Of a stretch of DNA of 64,000 nt, positions 22,198 through 34,129 are shown piece by piece (within the stretch, counting starts at the first letter, position 1; each line of letters begins with the position of its first letter). A model generated the notes under the pieces. That model was not told the origin of the DNA. It made no database searches and saw only the letters and a list, made by a program, of their open reading frames with translations. The DNA comes from Ostrinia nubilalis. Taxonomy: Eukaryota > Arthropoda > Insecta > Lepidoptera > Crambidae. The position numbers were made by a program, and so were the translations under genes. Location of the stretch: the NCBI RefSeq assembly GCF_963855985.1, contig NC_087106.1, positions 7,981,001-8,045,000 of the forward strand, read 5' to 3'.

Positions 22198-22934
22198 GTC
22201 ACAGATGACCGTTCTTCTTTGCAAGGATTATTGGACATTAGCGGACTACAAACGTCAAAAAGATTTTATCCTTATGAATATCAAGGCTAATCTGCCAAAA
22301 AGAATAAAACTTGCTGCACGCTTGCTGCGTATAAAAAACGCACTACGTCACGTTTTTATTTTTTTCAGAAAGAGGGCAAAGACATCAGAGTATGTGAAAG
22401 ATTTTTCAAAGCAACTCTCTGCATATCAAATGGCCCTATTAACAAAACATTTTTAGGACTTGGGCAAAGTGGAAATTTTGAAGGACAAAATAGACGCGGA
22501 AAGCATACACCACATAACAATACACCAAAGGAAGATGTTGATTTTGTAAAGACGCATATTGAAAGTTTTCCGAAATTAAAATCGCACTACTGCCGAAAGA
22601 CTTCATCAAAGTTGTATTTGTCACAAAATCTCACAATTTCCAAAATGCACCAGCTTTATTTAGAAGAATGTGAAAATAATTGTAGAGTACCAGTTTCATA
22701 GAAAATTTACAGGGACATTTTTTGCACACAATTCAATCTAGACTTCCACAAACCAAAGAAAGATCAATGTCTTTTATGTCACAAGTACAATACTGCAAAA
22801 AAAGAAAATACGTCGGATTTGGCTGAGTGGCAAGAACAATATGATAGGCATATAACATTAAAAAATCAATTTGGATAAAGTACGAGCTAATGAAGATGAA
22901 AGTTTTATGTCTATTACTTTAGATCCACAGAAAG

Positions 22935-23400
22935 TACTTATTTAATCCCAAATACTTATTGTGCCAAATTAATAATGTTACAAAGATATTTTGTTTCAAT
23001 TTATTGATTGTATTATTTTTTGTTTGAGACTGAATTTTTTGTTTAGTATGTGACCCAGAAGATGAGAGGTCATTATATTTCGTTATTATGATTGTTTATT
23101 ATATTATTTTAAAAGTAATTTAACTTGATTTAACATGTATCACGGTAATTCGATAAAGTAAAAAGTAATTACTTCTTGGTTTGTTTGTTATAGTTGACCG
23201 TCAGTCAAGTCAAGCAGATTTTTTTTAAATACTGTGTACGTTATTTTGAAATGTCAGTAACTAAAAATGATTAAAAATACTTATTTCTATACTCGTTGCG
23301 TCATTTTCATTGCGTCGCTACCTTTTATATTTTATTAATAATAGCTTTTTGTCTCTCCAGACTTCAGTAAGCTATTTCTCGAAATCATGTTTCTACTAGT
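22935..23400. other. Spacer, no gene seen
   Basis: A/T-rich sequence between two convergent broken genes; no recognised motif on either strand. Confidence 0.4.
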
Positions 23401-23414
23401 TAATTACTTCTTGC

Positions 23415-23985
23415 AATCAACCGACGATATATTCAAAATCAAATGATTTTATTATTTCTACTTTTTTATTGTTACTGAAGTCTGGGTCAGCTACACAATA
23501 GAAACAGTTTTTCTTTTGGGATAAAAACACTTCAATCTGCATTTGGGCATTATATTTTTCAGTAGCACTTCCATTTTTTACATAATTATTATATGTTTTT
23601 TTCATTTAATGAACATTTAATTTCTATTATTCCACCTTCAAAAATTACATCTGGAAAGCCTGCAAGCACAGGGTATTCAGAGTTTAATAGAAGGCCACAC
23701 CTAATTTTTGTCCAAGTTTACTCTCCACGATTTGTCTAACTTCATCTTCAAGGACACTTCCACGTTTCATAGATGAAGTATTTGGAATTTTACCTCCTAG
23801 TATAAGAGAAATCAATGTGCCATTAGTGATTTTGCATCGACTTATTTCATATGCTATAGAAGCAGTTACTCTACCATACCGTAATTCAAACCAAAGAGGA
23901 CTATTGGATTGACCTCTTGTTTCTTCCTCTACTTTTGTTATTACACTTTTGGTTATTTGAATTTAAAAAAAACCTCCAACATTTG
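23415..23985 (-). pseudogene. YqaJ-like exonuclease domain remnant
   Basis: On the minus strand: SNSPLWFELRYGRVTAS (start of the YqaJ recombinase fold), SMKRGSVLEDEVRQIV, a frameshift, then LAGFPDVIFEGGIIEIKC, where the D and the E-x-K form the PD-(D/E)XK nuclease signature. Last comes YNAQMQIEVFLSQKKNC, the conserved QMQ segment. YqaJ domains are alkaline exonucleases found in phages and in several eukaryotic transposons. One frameshift and a stop near 23605 interrupt it. It faces the transposase-like gene ending at 22930, so both may derive from one element. Confidence 0.65.
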
Positions 23986-23999
23986 TTTCTTTAAATTTA

Positions 24000-24785
24000 A
24001 ATATTAATTGATGCATTGAAGCAGCCTGTGTTTCTCTAGGACAGTATGTAGGTTGGTATTTCAAAATTTCACAGTCTTCTAACGGGTGTTTTTTTAGAGG
24101 TATACAACTTTAAATTGATTACACTGTTTCTAGTGATAGTTAATTTGATAGTTGGTGGTGCATTTGTCCTATTTTTTACTGGAAAGGCGTCAGAAATTTA
24201 TAGAATAGGATACTAGTTCTATTGACATACAGAAAAATCGATGAGTATTTGAGCATTTGCCCGCATTTCTTGATTAATTTTTGTTGAATTTATTAGTACT
24301 TATTAGTAATTACAATTATAAACTTAGGATTTAAAATGTACTCTCTCAACTTATTAATTATGGGAAACTGTAGTAACGGTGTATGTTTTACATCACTTAG
24401 TTGTACTGTACAGTACCTACCTATATCTAACATTATTTGCCAAAAACTCGAGACATAATGTAAAATTGTTTGTTGACCCCAGTAAAGGAACAATATATCT
24501 ACAAATTTCGAAAAATCACCTAAAAGGTTACAAAAGTAACCTAGCAACACTCAAACGTTGGCAATGACAATTTGACTGACATTTTGCACGGCGTGACGTA
24601 ACGCGTAACGCTTTCTGATTGGTGTTTGCTGTCACGTGACTTTTGGGCTATTTTTTCCGAATTTATTTACTAAAAATATAAATAATCTTTAATTATTATT
24701 ATTTTATTAAATAAAGTTTCGTTTTTCATTAATTACATGACTATCTTAATAGTTATACAATCTTATACACCACATTTATTTACTG
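24000..24785. other. Spacer, no gene seen
   Basis: Mostly A/T-rich, with a small GC-rich patch at 24590-24650. I could not pair any ends or assign a frame. Confidence 0.35.
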
Positions 24786-24789
24786 TGGA

Positions 24790-25886
24790 TACAAGCCTAT
24801 TGTGGAGTACTAAAATGTCGTACCACCTCTCTACATTCTAAAAGTAGTTTATGCGTATCAACACTGTTTGATGCATCTTGCAACGCTAATTGAAGAGTAG
24901 GTATGGGCAGCACATTGCACGAACCCAGTGGAATGTTCCGCTTCGTCATATTATGTCCCAACTTCAGTGTTCTGGAATTGTGTTCCGAGATTTTCAAAAA
25001 ATCGAGTTTTTATCGTTTCGATTCCACTGCTCCTCTTACGTATTTTGATCAGAACCCGAATACTCGTGACATAAATGTATGATTTGAAATAAGCTAGTAC
25101 CTGAAATCAATGAAATCATTATGCTTATGATACCTACGTGAAGGTGCTTTGCCGTTATTTTACTGATTTATTAATTAATATCGCTTGTCAAGAGCATTAA
25201 CAACAGAGTAATGCATATGATATCAAACTCTGGTCTAGTTAAAATACGGGCAAGAAATATAACTTGATACTATTGGTATGAATGAAATACAAGTAAATTG
25301 AATTAACGTTTTAACACGATATACACTACCTGCTTCTGCTGTATCAGATGTAACATCTGTTTTAGCTTCATTCATTAATTTCGTCATCTTTATCATAAAA
25401 CCAGTAGGAATACTATAGACTTGTTGTGTATATACGAAATTTTTGAAGATTGTATAATAGCAAATCTTTTAAATGACCTGTATGTCGCTCAAAAATTTCG
25501 GTTACTGTCAATTTTTTTAAATGATATTATGACCATCTTCTGTGTACTGCCAATGAATACCCAAAAAGCATCTTGTTGCTATTGAGACGATATCAACTTT
25601 GAGGCACAAATTTTTTTCCTTGTAATATTCTTGCCATTACATCTTTCAATTGTTCTGCCATTGTTTGTAAATTGCTTCTAATTTTTTGTGCATTAATTGT
25701 TACTTATTCGGGATTATTTTCACCAAACTTTGAAATGCATCATCCTCTATCAGGGAAAATGGACGTCCATGTATGGCTACCAAGTTTGTGCACTCTTTTA
25801 TTATTAATTCAGCGGCTGTTGTTCTTTGTATTGGAATGGTATTATTAACTTCTATAGTTAGCTTAAATTGCTCTTGGTGCATGAGT
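24790..25886 (-). pseudogene. hAT transposase remnant
   Basis: From 25886 on the minus strand: AAELIIKECTNLVAIHGRPFS and EDDAFQSLVKIIP, then after stops LKVDIVS and FLGIHWQY, IKMTKLMNEAKTD (about 25360), and near 24930 PTLQLALQDA followed by LECREVVRHF. This is the usual hAT order (domain start, first catalytic Asp, the CxxHxLQL block). It is riddled with stops, the C-terminal dimerisation part is missing, and no terminal repeats were identified. Confidence 0.6.
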
Positions 25887-25912
25887 CAGAAATAAAAGGA
25901 TAAGTACTAATA

Positions 25913-26465
25913 TTATTCTTCTTCTTCTGTCTGTCTCGGACACATATCAGGCAGCACTTCCCGCACCCAGCGCCTCCAAAACATGTCTGCCAATCGACTT
26001 ATACGCCATTGTTTTCGAAGGTGCGAACCAGATTCATCAAAGGCACCAAGTATTGGTGAGCCTGAGGAGGTTCCAAGTAAGAAATGATTTGGAGTAAGGT
26101 ATTCTCTACTATCTGGTTCAACTGTGACATGTGTGAGGGGACGGCTGTTTATTATCTGTTCCACTTCAGCCATCAGTGTTTGGAGTGTTTCGTCACGTGG
26201 AGCTTGTTCTTTCAATACTACCTCAAGTGTAGTCTTCACACTTCTAATCAGCCGTTCTCACGCACCTCCCCAGTGTGGGCTAGCTGGGGGTATAAAAATC
26301 CATGAAGTTGTCATACCGTAGGTTGTAGCTCCCTCTTTCAGCAGTTTCTCGTCTAGTTCTAGGATGCATTTCTTCAGCTCAGCATCAGCCCCTCTGAGGT
26401 TCGTACCACTGCCCGAAAATAACGGACATAACAGACAAAATTCTAGACTATCTGGCGTTTTGGAA
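25913..26465 (-). pseudogene. BEL/Pao integrase C-terminal remnant
   Basis: Minus-strand frames give IFIPPASPHWGG (the integrase PPxxPHxGG block, containing a stop), SVKTTLEVVLKEQAP, AEVEQIINSRPLTHV, YLTPNHFLLGTSSG and SRLADMFWRRWVREVLP, the DUF5641 start. The order is correct for BEL/Pao; the catalytic Asp region upstream is degenerate (near 26440). It is a different copy from the BEL at 10.5-16 kb, as sequence and reading frame differ. Confidence 0.75.
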
Positions 26466-26517
26466 AGGATCTGAATATAGAACCTTTTTTTATCTAAGTA
26501 TTATTATACTGCCAGAT

Positions 26518-27175
26518 GTGCACACAAGTGTTGTTTTTTCACACTTTCCGAAATTGTATTGTGTTATCACAATTTGTTCAACTGAACGTCATCTATTTCT
26601 GCTGCCATTAGCCGAAGAACTGCTGAAAGATTTTGTCAAGCACTATAAATACCTTTATGGATCTGACTACGTGACTAGTAATGTGCATAATTTAAACCAC
26701 ATAACTGCAGAGATAGAACGATTTGGACCTTTACATTCATTCAGTGCTTACCAATTTCAGAATAAGTTATATTGCATCAAACGTTTACTGAGAGGTGGAA
26801 AAAATCCGCTGTCACAGATAGCACACAAAATTGTTGAATTTACGAGATATAATACTGTTAAAAGTCCTCAGTTTATTGAAAAACTAAATTATCCGTTTCT
26901 AACGGTAAGTAGCCGGAATAATTGTAGAATACTTCATTTCCAAAAATTTTAAGTTTTCCAAAAATTAAAAGAGATTTGTATTGACAACTGGCAATGGCAT
27001 AATAGAAATCAAAGATATAGTTGAAGAACCTAATGGAATTCGTATTAATGGCTTAAAAATAGACAACAAAAAAGATGTTTTTATGTATCCCATAAAATCT
27101 TCACATTTACACATTTACAAAGTAAGAAATGACCACGGTAGTAATTGTGATATTGTCCTCGATCCTAAAGCCCTA
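26518..27175 (+). pseudogene. CACTA/EnSpm-like (DUF4218) transposon protein, C-terminal part
   Basis: The frame 26518-26952 contains AEELLKDFVKHYKYLYG, TSNVHNLNHITAEIERFGPLHSFSAYQFQN and IKRLLRGGKNPLSQIA. This matches the DUF4218 segment that follows the transposase in CACTA-type elements (NxHxLxHL, then FGPLxxFSxFxFE). The last part may be intronic, with a donor-like GTAAGT after the codons for FLT. A second block, 26981-27175, reads TGNGIIEIKDIVEEPNGI and DVFMYPIKSSHL, the usual tail. The catalytic domain is absent. It is cut at about 27176 by an RTE tail. Confidence 0.5.
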
Positions 27176-27179
27176 CCAT

Positions 27180-27400
27180 GTTCCGTCCGTTTCAGCCAAA
27201 TGACGTCCACTGCTGGACAAAGGCCTCCCCCAAGGTTTTTCATAATGAACGGTCCTGCGCTGCTCGCATCCAGGCTCTTCCCGCGACCTTTACCAGATCG
27301 TCGGTCCACCTAGTAGGAGGCCTGCCCACGCTACGTCTTCCAGCCCGTGGTCGCCACTCGAGAACTTTCCTGCCCCAACGGCCATCGTGTCTCTACGAGC
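27180..27400 (-). mobile_element. RTE-type LINE 3' fragment
   Basis: On the minus strand the sequence encodes RPPTRWTDDLVKVAG, MRAAQDRS, a stop, then GEAFVQQWTSFG and a stop. This is the C-terminus of lepidopteran RTE-type reverse transcriptases. Such 5'-truncated copies are very common in this order. Confidence 0.7.
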
Positions 27401-28657
27401 TATGTGCCCCGCCCACTGCCACTTGATTTAAGCAACTCTGCGATGCAAAGCCCTACAATGTAAATTAGTAGGTACATTTGCATTATCATGAGTATTTATA
27501 TTTCATTCCACTATTACATTCTTAAAAAAACTATTTTAAGTGCAAAAGTTTTATTTATTTATGAACTGAAAAAATATCAAATAGTTTAATTAATTATTAC
27601 TAGCGGCCGCCCGCGACTTCGTACGCGTGGATCCCATTTTACCCCCTTCATCTATCTTACACGGTTTAGATTTTTTCATACAAATGTTTTTTCCCGCTAA
27701 CTCCCGTTCCCGTTGGAATTTCGCAATATCCTGTTGTAACTAAGCTTTAAGTTTACTAAGAGACCTTCATGCCAAATTTCAAGCATCTAACTTAAGCGGT
27801 TTAGATTTTTCATACAAAAGGATTTTCCCGGTAATTCCTGTTCCTGTGGGAATTTCGGGAATTCTTTTCTTAGTGCACCTCTACGGTACCTAAGCTACGT
27901 CCCTTATAAATTTCAAGTGCCTACGTTTAGCCGTTTAGGCTGTGCGTGGGTATGTCAGTGAGTCAGTCATACAAAAGGAATTTCCCGCTAATTCCAGTTC
28001 CCGTGGGAATTTTGCAATATCCTGTTGTAACTAAGCTTTAAGTTTACTAAGGTACCTGCATGCCAAATTTTAAGCGTCTAACTTACGCGGTTTAGATATT
28101 TTCATACAAATGTTTTTTCCCGAACTCCCGTTCCCGTGAGAATTTTGCAATATCCTGTTGTAACTAAGCTTTAAATTTACTAAGGTACCTGCATGCCAAA
28201 TTTCAAGCGTCTATGTTACGTGGCGTGGCTTAGATTTTTTCATACAAATGTTTTTTCTCGCTAATTCCCGTTCCCGTAGGAATTTTGCAATATCCTGTTA
28301 TAACTAAGCTTTAAGTTTACTAAGGTACCTGCTTGCCAAATTTCAAGCGTCCAACTTAAGCGGTTTAGATTTTTCATACAAAAGGATTTTCCCGCTAATG
28401 CCCGTTCCCGTGGGAATTCCTAAGTATCCTATAACCTGCCTAGGAGTATGAAGAATAATTGTACCAAGTTTCGTTAAAATCCGTCGAGTAGTTTTTGTTT
28501 CTATAAGGAACATACAGACAGACAGACAGACAGACAAAAATTTTACTGATTGCATTTTTGGCATCAGTATCGATCACTAATCACCCCCTGATAGTTATTT
28601 TGAAAATATATTTCATGTACAGAATTGACCTCTCTACAGATTTATTATAAGTATAGA
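27400..28657. repeat. 1258-bp tandem unit, copy 1
   Basis: Direct duplicate of 28658-29915. Inside is a lepidopteran dispersed repeat that starts CTAGCGGCCGCCCGCGACTTCG at 27600, contains five to six degenerate 120-135-bp subrepeats (each with GCGGTTTAGAT, TTCCCGTTCCCGTGGGAAT-like and ACTAAGCTTTAAGTTTACTAAG), and ends in a (CAGA)n run at 28513-28534. The 73-codon minus frame 28343-28564 is a repeat shadow, not a gene. Confidence 0.92.
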
Positions 28658-29915
28658 CTATGTGCCCCGCCCACTGCCACTTGATTTAAGCAACTCTGCG
28701 ATGCAAAGCCCTACAATGTAAATTAGTAGGTACATTTGCATTATCATGAGTATTTATATTTCATTCCACTATTACATTCTTAAAAAAACTATTTTAAGTG
28801 CAAAAGTTTTATTTATTTATGAACTGAAAAAATATCAAATAGTTTAATTAATTATTACTAGCGGCCGCCCGCGACTTCGTACGCGTGGATCCCATTTTAC
28901 CCCCTTCATCTATCTTACGCGGTTTAGATTTTTTCATACAAATGTTTTTTCCCGCTAACTCCCGTTCCCGTTGGAATTTCGCAATATCCTGTTGTAACTA
29001 AGCTTTAAGTTTACTAAGAGACCTTCATGCCAAATTTCAAGCATCTAACTTAAGCGGTTTAGATTTTTCATACAAAAGGATTTTCCCGGTAATTCCTGTT
29101 CCTGTGGGAATTTCGGGAATTCTTTTCTTAGTGCACCTCTACGGTACCTAAGCTACGTCCCTTATAAATTTCAAGTGCCTACGTTTAGCCGTTTAGGCTG
29201 TGCGTGGGTATGTCAGTGAGTCAGTCATACAAAAGGAATTTCCCGCTAATTCCAGTTCCCGTGGGAATTTTGCAATATCCTGTTGTAACTAAGCTTTAAG
29301 TTTACTAAGGTACCTGCATGCCAAATTTTAAGCGTCTAACTTACGCGGTTTAGATATTTTCATACAAATGTTTTTTCCCGAACTCCCGTTCCCGTGAGAA
29401 TTTTGCAATATCCTGTTGTAACTAAGCTTTAAATTTACTAAGGTACCTGCATGCCAAATTTCAAGCGTCTATGTTACGTGGCGTGGCTTAGATTTTTTCA
29501 TACAAATGTTTTTTCTCGCTAATTCCCGTTCCCGTAGGAATTTTGCAATATCCTGTTATAACTAAGCTTTAAGTTTATTAAGGTACCTGCTTGCCAAATT
29601 TCAAGCGTCCAACTTAAGCGGTTTAGATTTTTCATACAAAAGGATTTTCCCGCTAATGCCCGTTCCCGTGGGAATTCCTAAGTATCCTATAACCTGCCTA
29701 GGAGTATGAAGAATAATTGTACCAAGTTTCGTTAAAATCCGTCGAGTAGTTTTTGTTTCTATAAGGAACATACAGACAGACAGACAGACAGACAAAAATT
29801 TTACTGATTGCATTTTTGGCATCAGTATCGATCACTAATCACCCCCTGATAGTTATTTTGAAAATATATTTCATGTACAGAATTGACCTCTCTACAGATT
29901 TATTATAAGTATAGA
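28658..29915. repeat. 1258-bp tandem unit, copy 2
   Basis: Offset from copy 1 by exactly 1258 bp, with only a few substitutions seen by eye (for example TTACACGG against TTACGCGG near 27650/28908, and GTTTACTAAG against GTTTATTAAG near 28318/29576). The join at 28657/28658 carries a short shared GACTATG/GCTATG-like context. No target duplication of a mobile element flanks the pair. Confidence 0.92.
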
Positions 29916-30158
29916 TAACTACTCGATACCTATGGAAAAAATAGGTATCAGCAAAAGATGTCTAACATAAATGTCAGATATTTTTGAGTCCTTGTTCTGT
30001 CATTACTAGTTTACCTATACCTACTATAGACCCTGTAATCATATTTCCTCAGCTCTGTGCTGTAAGGATGTACTATAACAAGCTATGACCTATTACGAGT
30101 AGCAAACAAAAATGAAATAGCATTTTCTACCGATCAACATAAACCACCTTCGTCATCA
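29916..30158. other. Spacer, no gene seen
   Basis: A/T-rich, without recognised motifs; separates the tandem duplication from the NS1-like remnant. Confidence 0.4.
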
Positions 30159-31038
30159 TCATATTCGTTGGTAATATCTTTCTCCTTTTCTTGTTCTTGC
30201 CTCTTTTGCTTCTGGTACATTGACATACAGTTCTATGTTATAATTGCTAGCAGTGAAAAGTCGGCAATTATGAACTGAATGCCTGTTTTTGTATTTAACG
30301 TCGGTCGCCATCGGTTGTCCTGCTGCTAATAGTTTCCATTGTTCGAATTGGTTCTCTGTTAATTTGCACTCGTCCATGAAACATGCGTTTGTGTGGATTA
30401 ATGAACTAAAATTGAATGATGATCCCGGACTTAGTTGACGGGACTACGTGGGATCTACGGGACTAAGTCGTTCATAATTGTAGTGCATTTGTTCTAGAGA
30501 CTCCATAATAGAATAGAAAACTTTTTATTTGCAAGAAAGGTATACAAGCAGGTAAGACATAGATTTAAACAGAGAGAAATAAACAAGTGGACAATTAACT
30601 GCTTGTGCACCTCTGACAAAAAGGCACCCGCTCAGCGTACATCAAGACCGCCAGGGCTTGTCTTGAAACTGATTTTCAGCGGGGGCCCTATAATCATAGT
30701 TTTTCTTGTGCTCGGTGGTCCCATGAAGAATAAATTGTTTCTCTTTTTTGTCTGTCCGAGAAAATGTCTTTTTGTAACAGGTGCAAATCGTACATTCGAT
30801 ATGTTGTTGTTTGCTATTAATATATTCCAGTGTTGTTACTTGCTTGGATACCGCTCTACTGGTTGTAAGGTCTGGCAATTGTCTTAGTTGAAGTAGCTTG
30901 GCGCGTTCTATTCGCTGCTCTGGTTGTTCTTGAAATACCAAAATTCTGGATATTGATATTGCTGTTCTGAGTCTGTCTGGAAATTTTTTGATAAACAGGG
31001 CGGCAATCTCTTCAGGCGTTGAGCACAATAGTCTAGTG

Positions 31039-31875
31039 CAGGGGTCACCAAATGGCGGACCGCGATCCGCATGCGGACCGCCGACCCATTGTATGCGGAC
31101 CGAGTTATTACGAGCTTACAAGCAAGAAAGCGTTGATCGTCGCGCGGTGGTGAAGCGCGGCGCCGCGCGCGTGCGACAAGAAGGCGGGGCGGGGATCACG
31201 TGCTTACACTTTCCTAATTTAAAAATAATAATAATCAACAGTGACAATGAGATTGACGTCAACCAATACAAGACGTTCATTTCAGATCTCAAATCGGAAT
31301 TTCAAACAAGGAATTTTAAGAAAATTGAGAATGTTGTAGAAATCGTCAGCAGTATTTACTCTCTGCATCCCGATGGTGAATGGAGCAGCGAAGCTGCAAG
31401 TGTTTTCGGGAGTGATAAAGCTATTCTGCAGATCGAAATGATCGATTTCCAAGAAAACACAGTTTTAAAGCACAAACATGCCGAAGTTTCCAGTGAAGAG
31501 TTCTGGATAAAATTTGTGTGTGGTAATAAATATCCAGAACTACAAAAATTAGCTTTGAAACTTCTCACTTTGTTTGGGTCAACATATATTTGCGAAGCAG
31601 CATTTTCGAAGATGAACTTCGTTGAGAATAGATTTCGATCTCGACTTATTGGTGAACATCTTCAGGATTTAATGTCAATAGTTTGCACCAATTCCACTCC
31701 AAACTTCAGACAGATAATAATTAACAATAAAAAATGTCACTTTTCTCATTGATATGTAACTTTTGTAATTTCCGTAATTACCTTTTTCAATATTTTTTTT
31801 TTATAATATGTGTGGACCGCGAAGGTCATTCATTTCTAAAAATGGACCCCGACCGAAACTAATTGGTGACCCCTG
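31039..31875 (+). mobile_element. Internally deleted hAT element with perfect ends
   Basis: The 837-bp element has ends CAGGGGTCACCAAA and AATTGGTGACCCCTG and is flanked by an exact 8-bp duplication, GTCTAGTG (31031-31038 and 31876-31883). It keeps only the 3' part of a transposase gene. Its removal reconnects the NS1-like frame on the minus strand. Confidence 0.92.
31200..31752 (+). pseudogene. hAT transposase C-terminus inside the deleted element
   Basis: The open frame to the stop at 31752 has IVSSIYSLHPDGEW and SSEEFWIKFVCGNKYPELQKLA, then LLTLFGSTYICEAAFSKMNF...RSRLIGEHLQDLM. This is the dimerisation region of hAT transposases, close in style to the GTF2IRD2/ZBED5 group. No catalytic Asp or zinc finger remains and no start codon lies in a sensible place, so it cannot act alone. 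It may still be moved by a full-length relative. Confidence 0.75.
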
Positions 31876-32067
31876 GTCTAGTGGCTTCCCCTTCATCGAA
31901 GGCTCTGTGTTCACATAGGAATAGAACCAGTTGATTATTAGCATCACTATATTCTTTAAATCGTCCTGAGTTGAGAATTTCGAGGTTACAAGGTTTTCCT
32001 TGTTGTACATCAGATTGTGTTTGTACTTGTTCAAGCTCCATTCTTCGGTCTCGCTTAATTTCACCGT

Positions 32068-32933
32068 AAAGGATGATGGGCATATTGGGCGTTAAACCAA
32101 CAGAAACAAAAAGTATACTAAATTAAAGCTTAATACTAGTACTTCATTTCATAGTATGGCAACAATCCTGAAATACGCGGGGATACGGAGATAGAGGTCG
32201 TTGAATATGCAAAGTTTCCATAGTATTTCACATCATATTAGGGTAATAAAAATAGTATTAGGTCAATTAGATTGCTTTTATCGATCATATTGAGAATATT
32301 GTATCATATCTTACTATCGATTCTATCGATTTAGTAAGTATGTATACCGAATAAATCATAATCGATTATTCGATTGCAATAATCGATTATATTGCTGAAA
32401 ATAAGGAATTGAATTAACAATCAAATGATAGTAATGATGGTTATCAATAAAATCGATTAATCGAATTGTCAATCGATACATCGATATTTGGCAATATCGA
32501 TTAGTAATCGATCCGTGATCGATTATGCGACAACACTACAACTTAACTGGTAGAAATCCCCTTGAAACATGACTGTGTTCATGTCCTTTCTTTAAATGGT
32601 ACCTAGGTATGGTCCTACGCTTATAATGTAGAACATGGTTTAAATATACCATTTGTTGGCCCCACTCCTGAACTGTTGGACATAATAATGGATAAATAAC
32701 TTAAAGTATTTAAAATGTAAGTAGATAAGTATATTAATTAATAATATTTTTTGTTTACGCAATAAAGCACCTATTACTATTGCACATTATGTCAATTTCC
32801 AAGCAAACCCGGGAGTTTTTGGTAGTTATTTATATGAAAATATATTTCTGATATTAAGTCCTAACAAATAATAGTAGTTACATTTCTGTTGGTTTTACGC
32901 CCAGATTCCATAGAAAAGTGCCCATCATCCTTT
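32068..32933. repeat. Segment bounded by inverted repeats, ATCGAT-rich core
   Basis: AAAGGATGATGGGCA at 32068, continuing to ACCAACAGAAAC near 32107, recurs inverted at 32884-32933 with a 13-bp indel. Inside, 32278-32525 holds more than ten ATCGAT/AATCGATTA words, far above chance, as in subterminal binding-site clusters of DNA transposons. Either a MITE of about 866 bp within the NS1-like gene, or an inverted duplication of part of that gene: the left copy reads in frame with it. Confidence 0.5.
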
Positions 32934-32952
32934 CATCGGCCTCAAAATAGCT

Positions 32953-33668
32953 TTGGGGGCGTCCATAAATTACGTGAGACAATTTTGGCTATTTTTCAAC
33001 CCCCCCGCCCCCCTTTGTGAGATTTGGTGAGATTTTGCCTGACCCCCTCCCCCACCCCCTAATCTCACGTGATATTTAAAAAAATCCGAAATTTAATAGT
33101 TTTGGAGTAATTTAACTGAGTTTCAAAGACTATTTTTCGATTTAGGGATCCGTTTGCAAACTATTAAAGTTGAAAGTGCCAATTTTTGTTCGAGCGGGGC
33201 GTCCCCCCTAAAAACTAGACTGTTGGCTTGAAAAATCTGGAAAAATTCATAATAATACTGCTTTTTATGAACTATCAAGAAAACTATAACGGTTAGGGTA
33301 GGTCAGTTAGTTTAAAAGTAATAGTCATTTAACTTATGTATTATAAAATTTCATATCTAATAAAAAATCCTTAGAAGAAAATATTAAAAGTGACTTTAGA
33401 TGAAGTAATTGCTTGCTTCTGAAATATATTTTGTTAACGACGGACAACTACGGAACCTTACACTGCGCGTGGCATGACACGCACTTGGCCAATTTTTTAT
33501 TTAAGATTTAAACCCAGTTTTCTGGCAAACTCTATTTCTCTATTTCTTGCGGAAAAAATTACGTGATATTTCCTGAGACCCCCCCTCTCCCCCACGTGAG
33601 ATTTAGTGAGGTTTTTGTTGACCCCCTCCCACCCCTAAAAGTCTCACGTAATTTATGGACGCCCCAAA
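32953..33668. mobile_element. MITE with GGGGCGTCCATAAATTACG ends
   Basis: TTTGGGGGCGTCCATAAATT at 32953 is matched by its reverse complement ending at 33668. Both ends continue in C-rich tracts with GTGAGATT words. This end sequence recurs widely in arthropod genomes. Non-coding, and inserted in the NS1-like gene; the target duplication is not clear. Confidence 0.75.
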
Positions 33669-34129
33669 TTCCACCAGTCTTTTGTCAGTTTCACGCAATG
33701 TTGGGCCTTGTACTGAAAAAATACTATTTCTCCTTTCCTGTTTGATTACAAATTCCCAACGAATGTTTTGTGCACCGGAAAGCTCTTTTATCTTCTTCGG
33801 TGAGAATGTTTCTAAGTGTTTCACGACCAGCGCCGGTAGTAACATACTCAAGTAGACAAGTGATACATGTAATTTTGGTAATCTTATATTGGTGGCATCT
33901 AATTGTTTTACCAAATCCACTATTGTATCCCCACGCTTTGTTGGTTGATATATAGATATGGAAATGCGTCCTGAATGTTCCACTATGCTTACAGATGACT
34001 TTCCAAGGGCTTCTGTAAACATTGAATAATCTATGCCTTCCTTGTCCATGTATTGAACAGATTTCATCCAGTCCTGGGTGTTTCAAGTCTCTGTCTTCTG
34101 TTCCAGCTCTGTCTGTATTTGGTTCATTA

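Larger units (their letters stand above)
17490..22930 (+). pseudogene. Cysteine-rich transposase-like gene, split by two elements
   Basis: Before the interruption: an acidic Ser/Asp-rich leader (17490-17690), then ICKCRLSCSYNFTLED (17707-17755), a CxCxxxC block. After the two insertions: YWTLADYKRQKDFIL (22225 on), then across several frame changes a nuclease-like region with HYCRK, SKLYLSQNLTISKMH, FHKPKKDQCLLCHK (a CxxC pair) and ITLDPQKVL near 22910. The order CxCxxxC, then a (D/E)YW...R segment, CxxC, and a DxQK motif recalls multi-copy transposase-like proteins of insects and cnidarians that I cannot name with confidence. The Asp of LDPQKVL could be catalytic. Stops and frameshifts make it dead. 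Confidence 0.5.

Noticed and set aside
28343..28564. 73-codon ORF (and its twin at 29601-29822)
   Set aside because: Lies in the degenerate dispersed repeat; identical only because of the tandem duplication.
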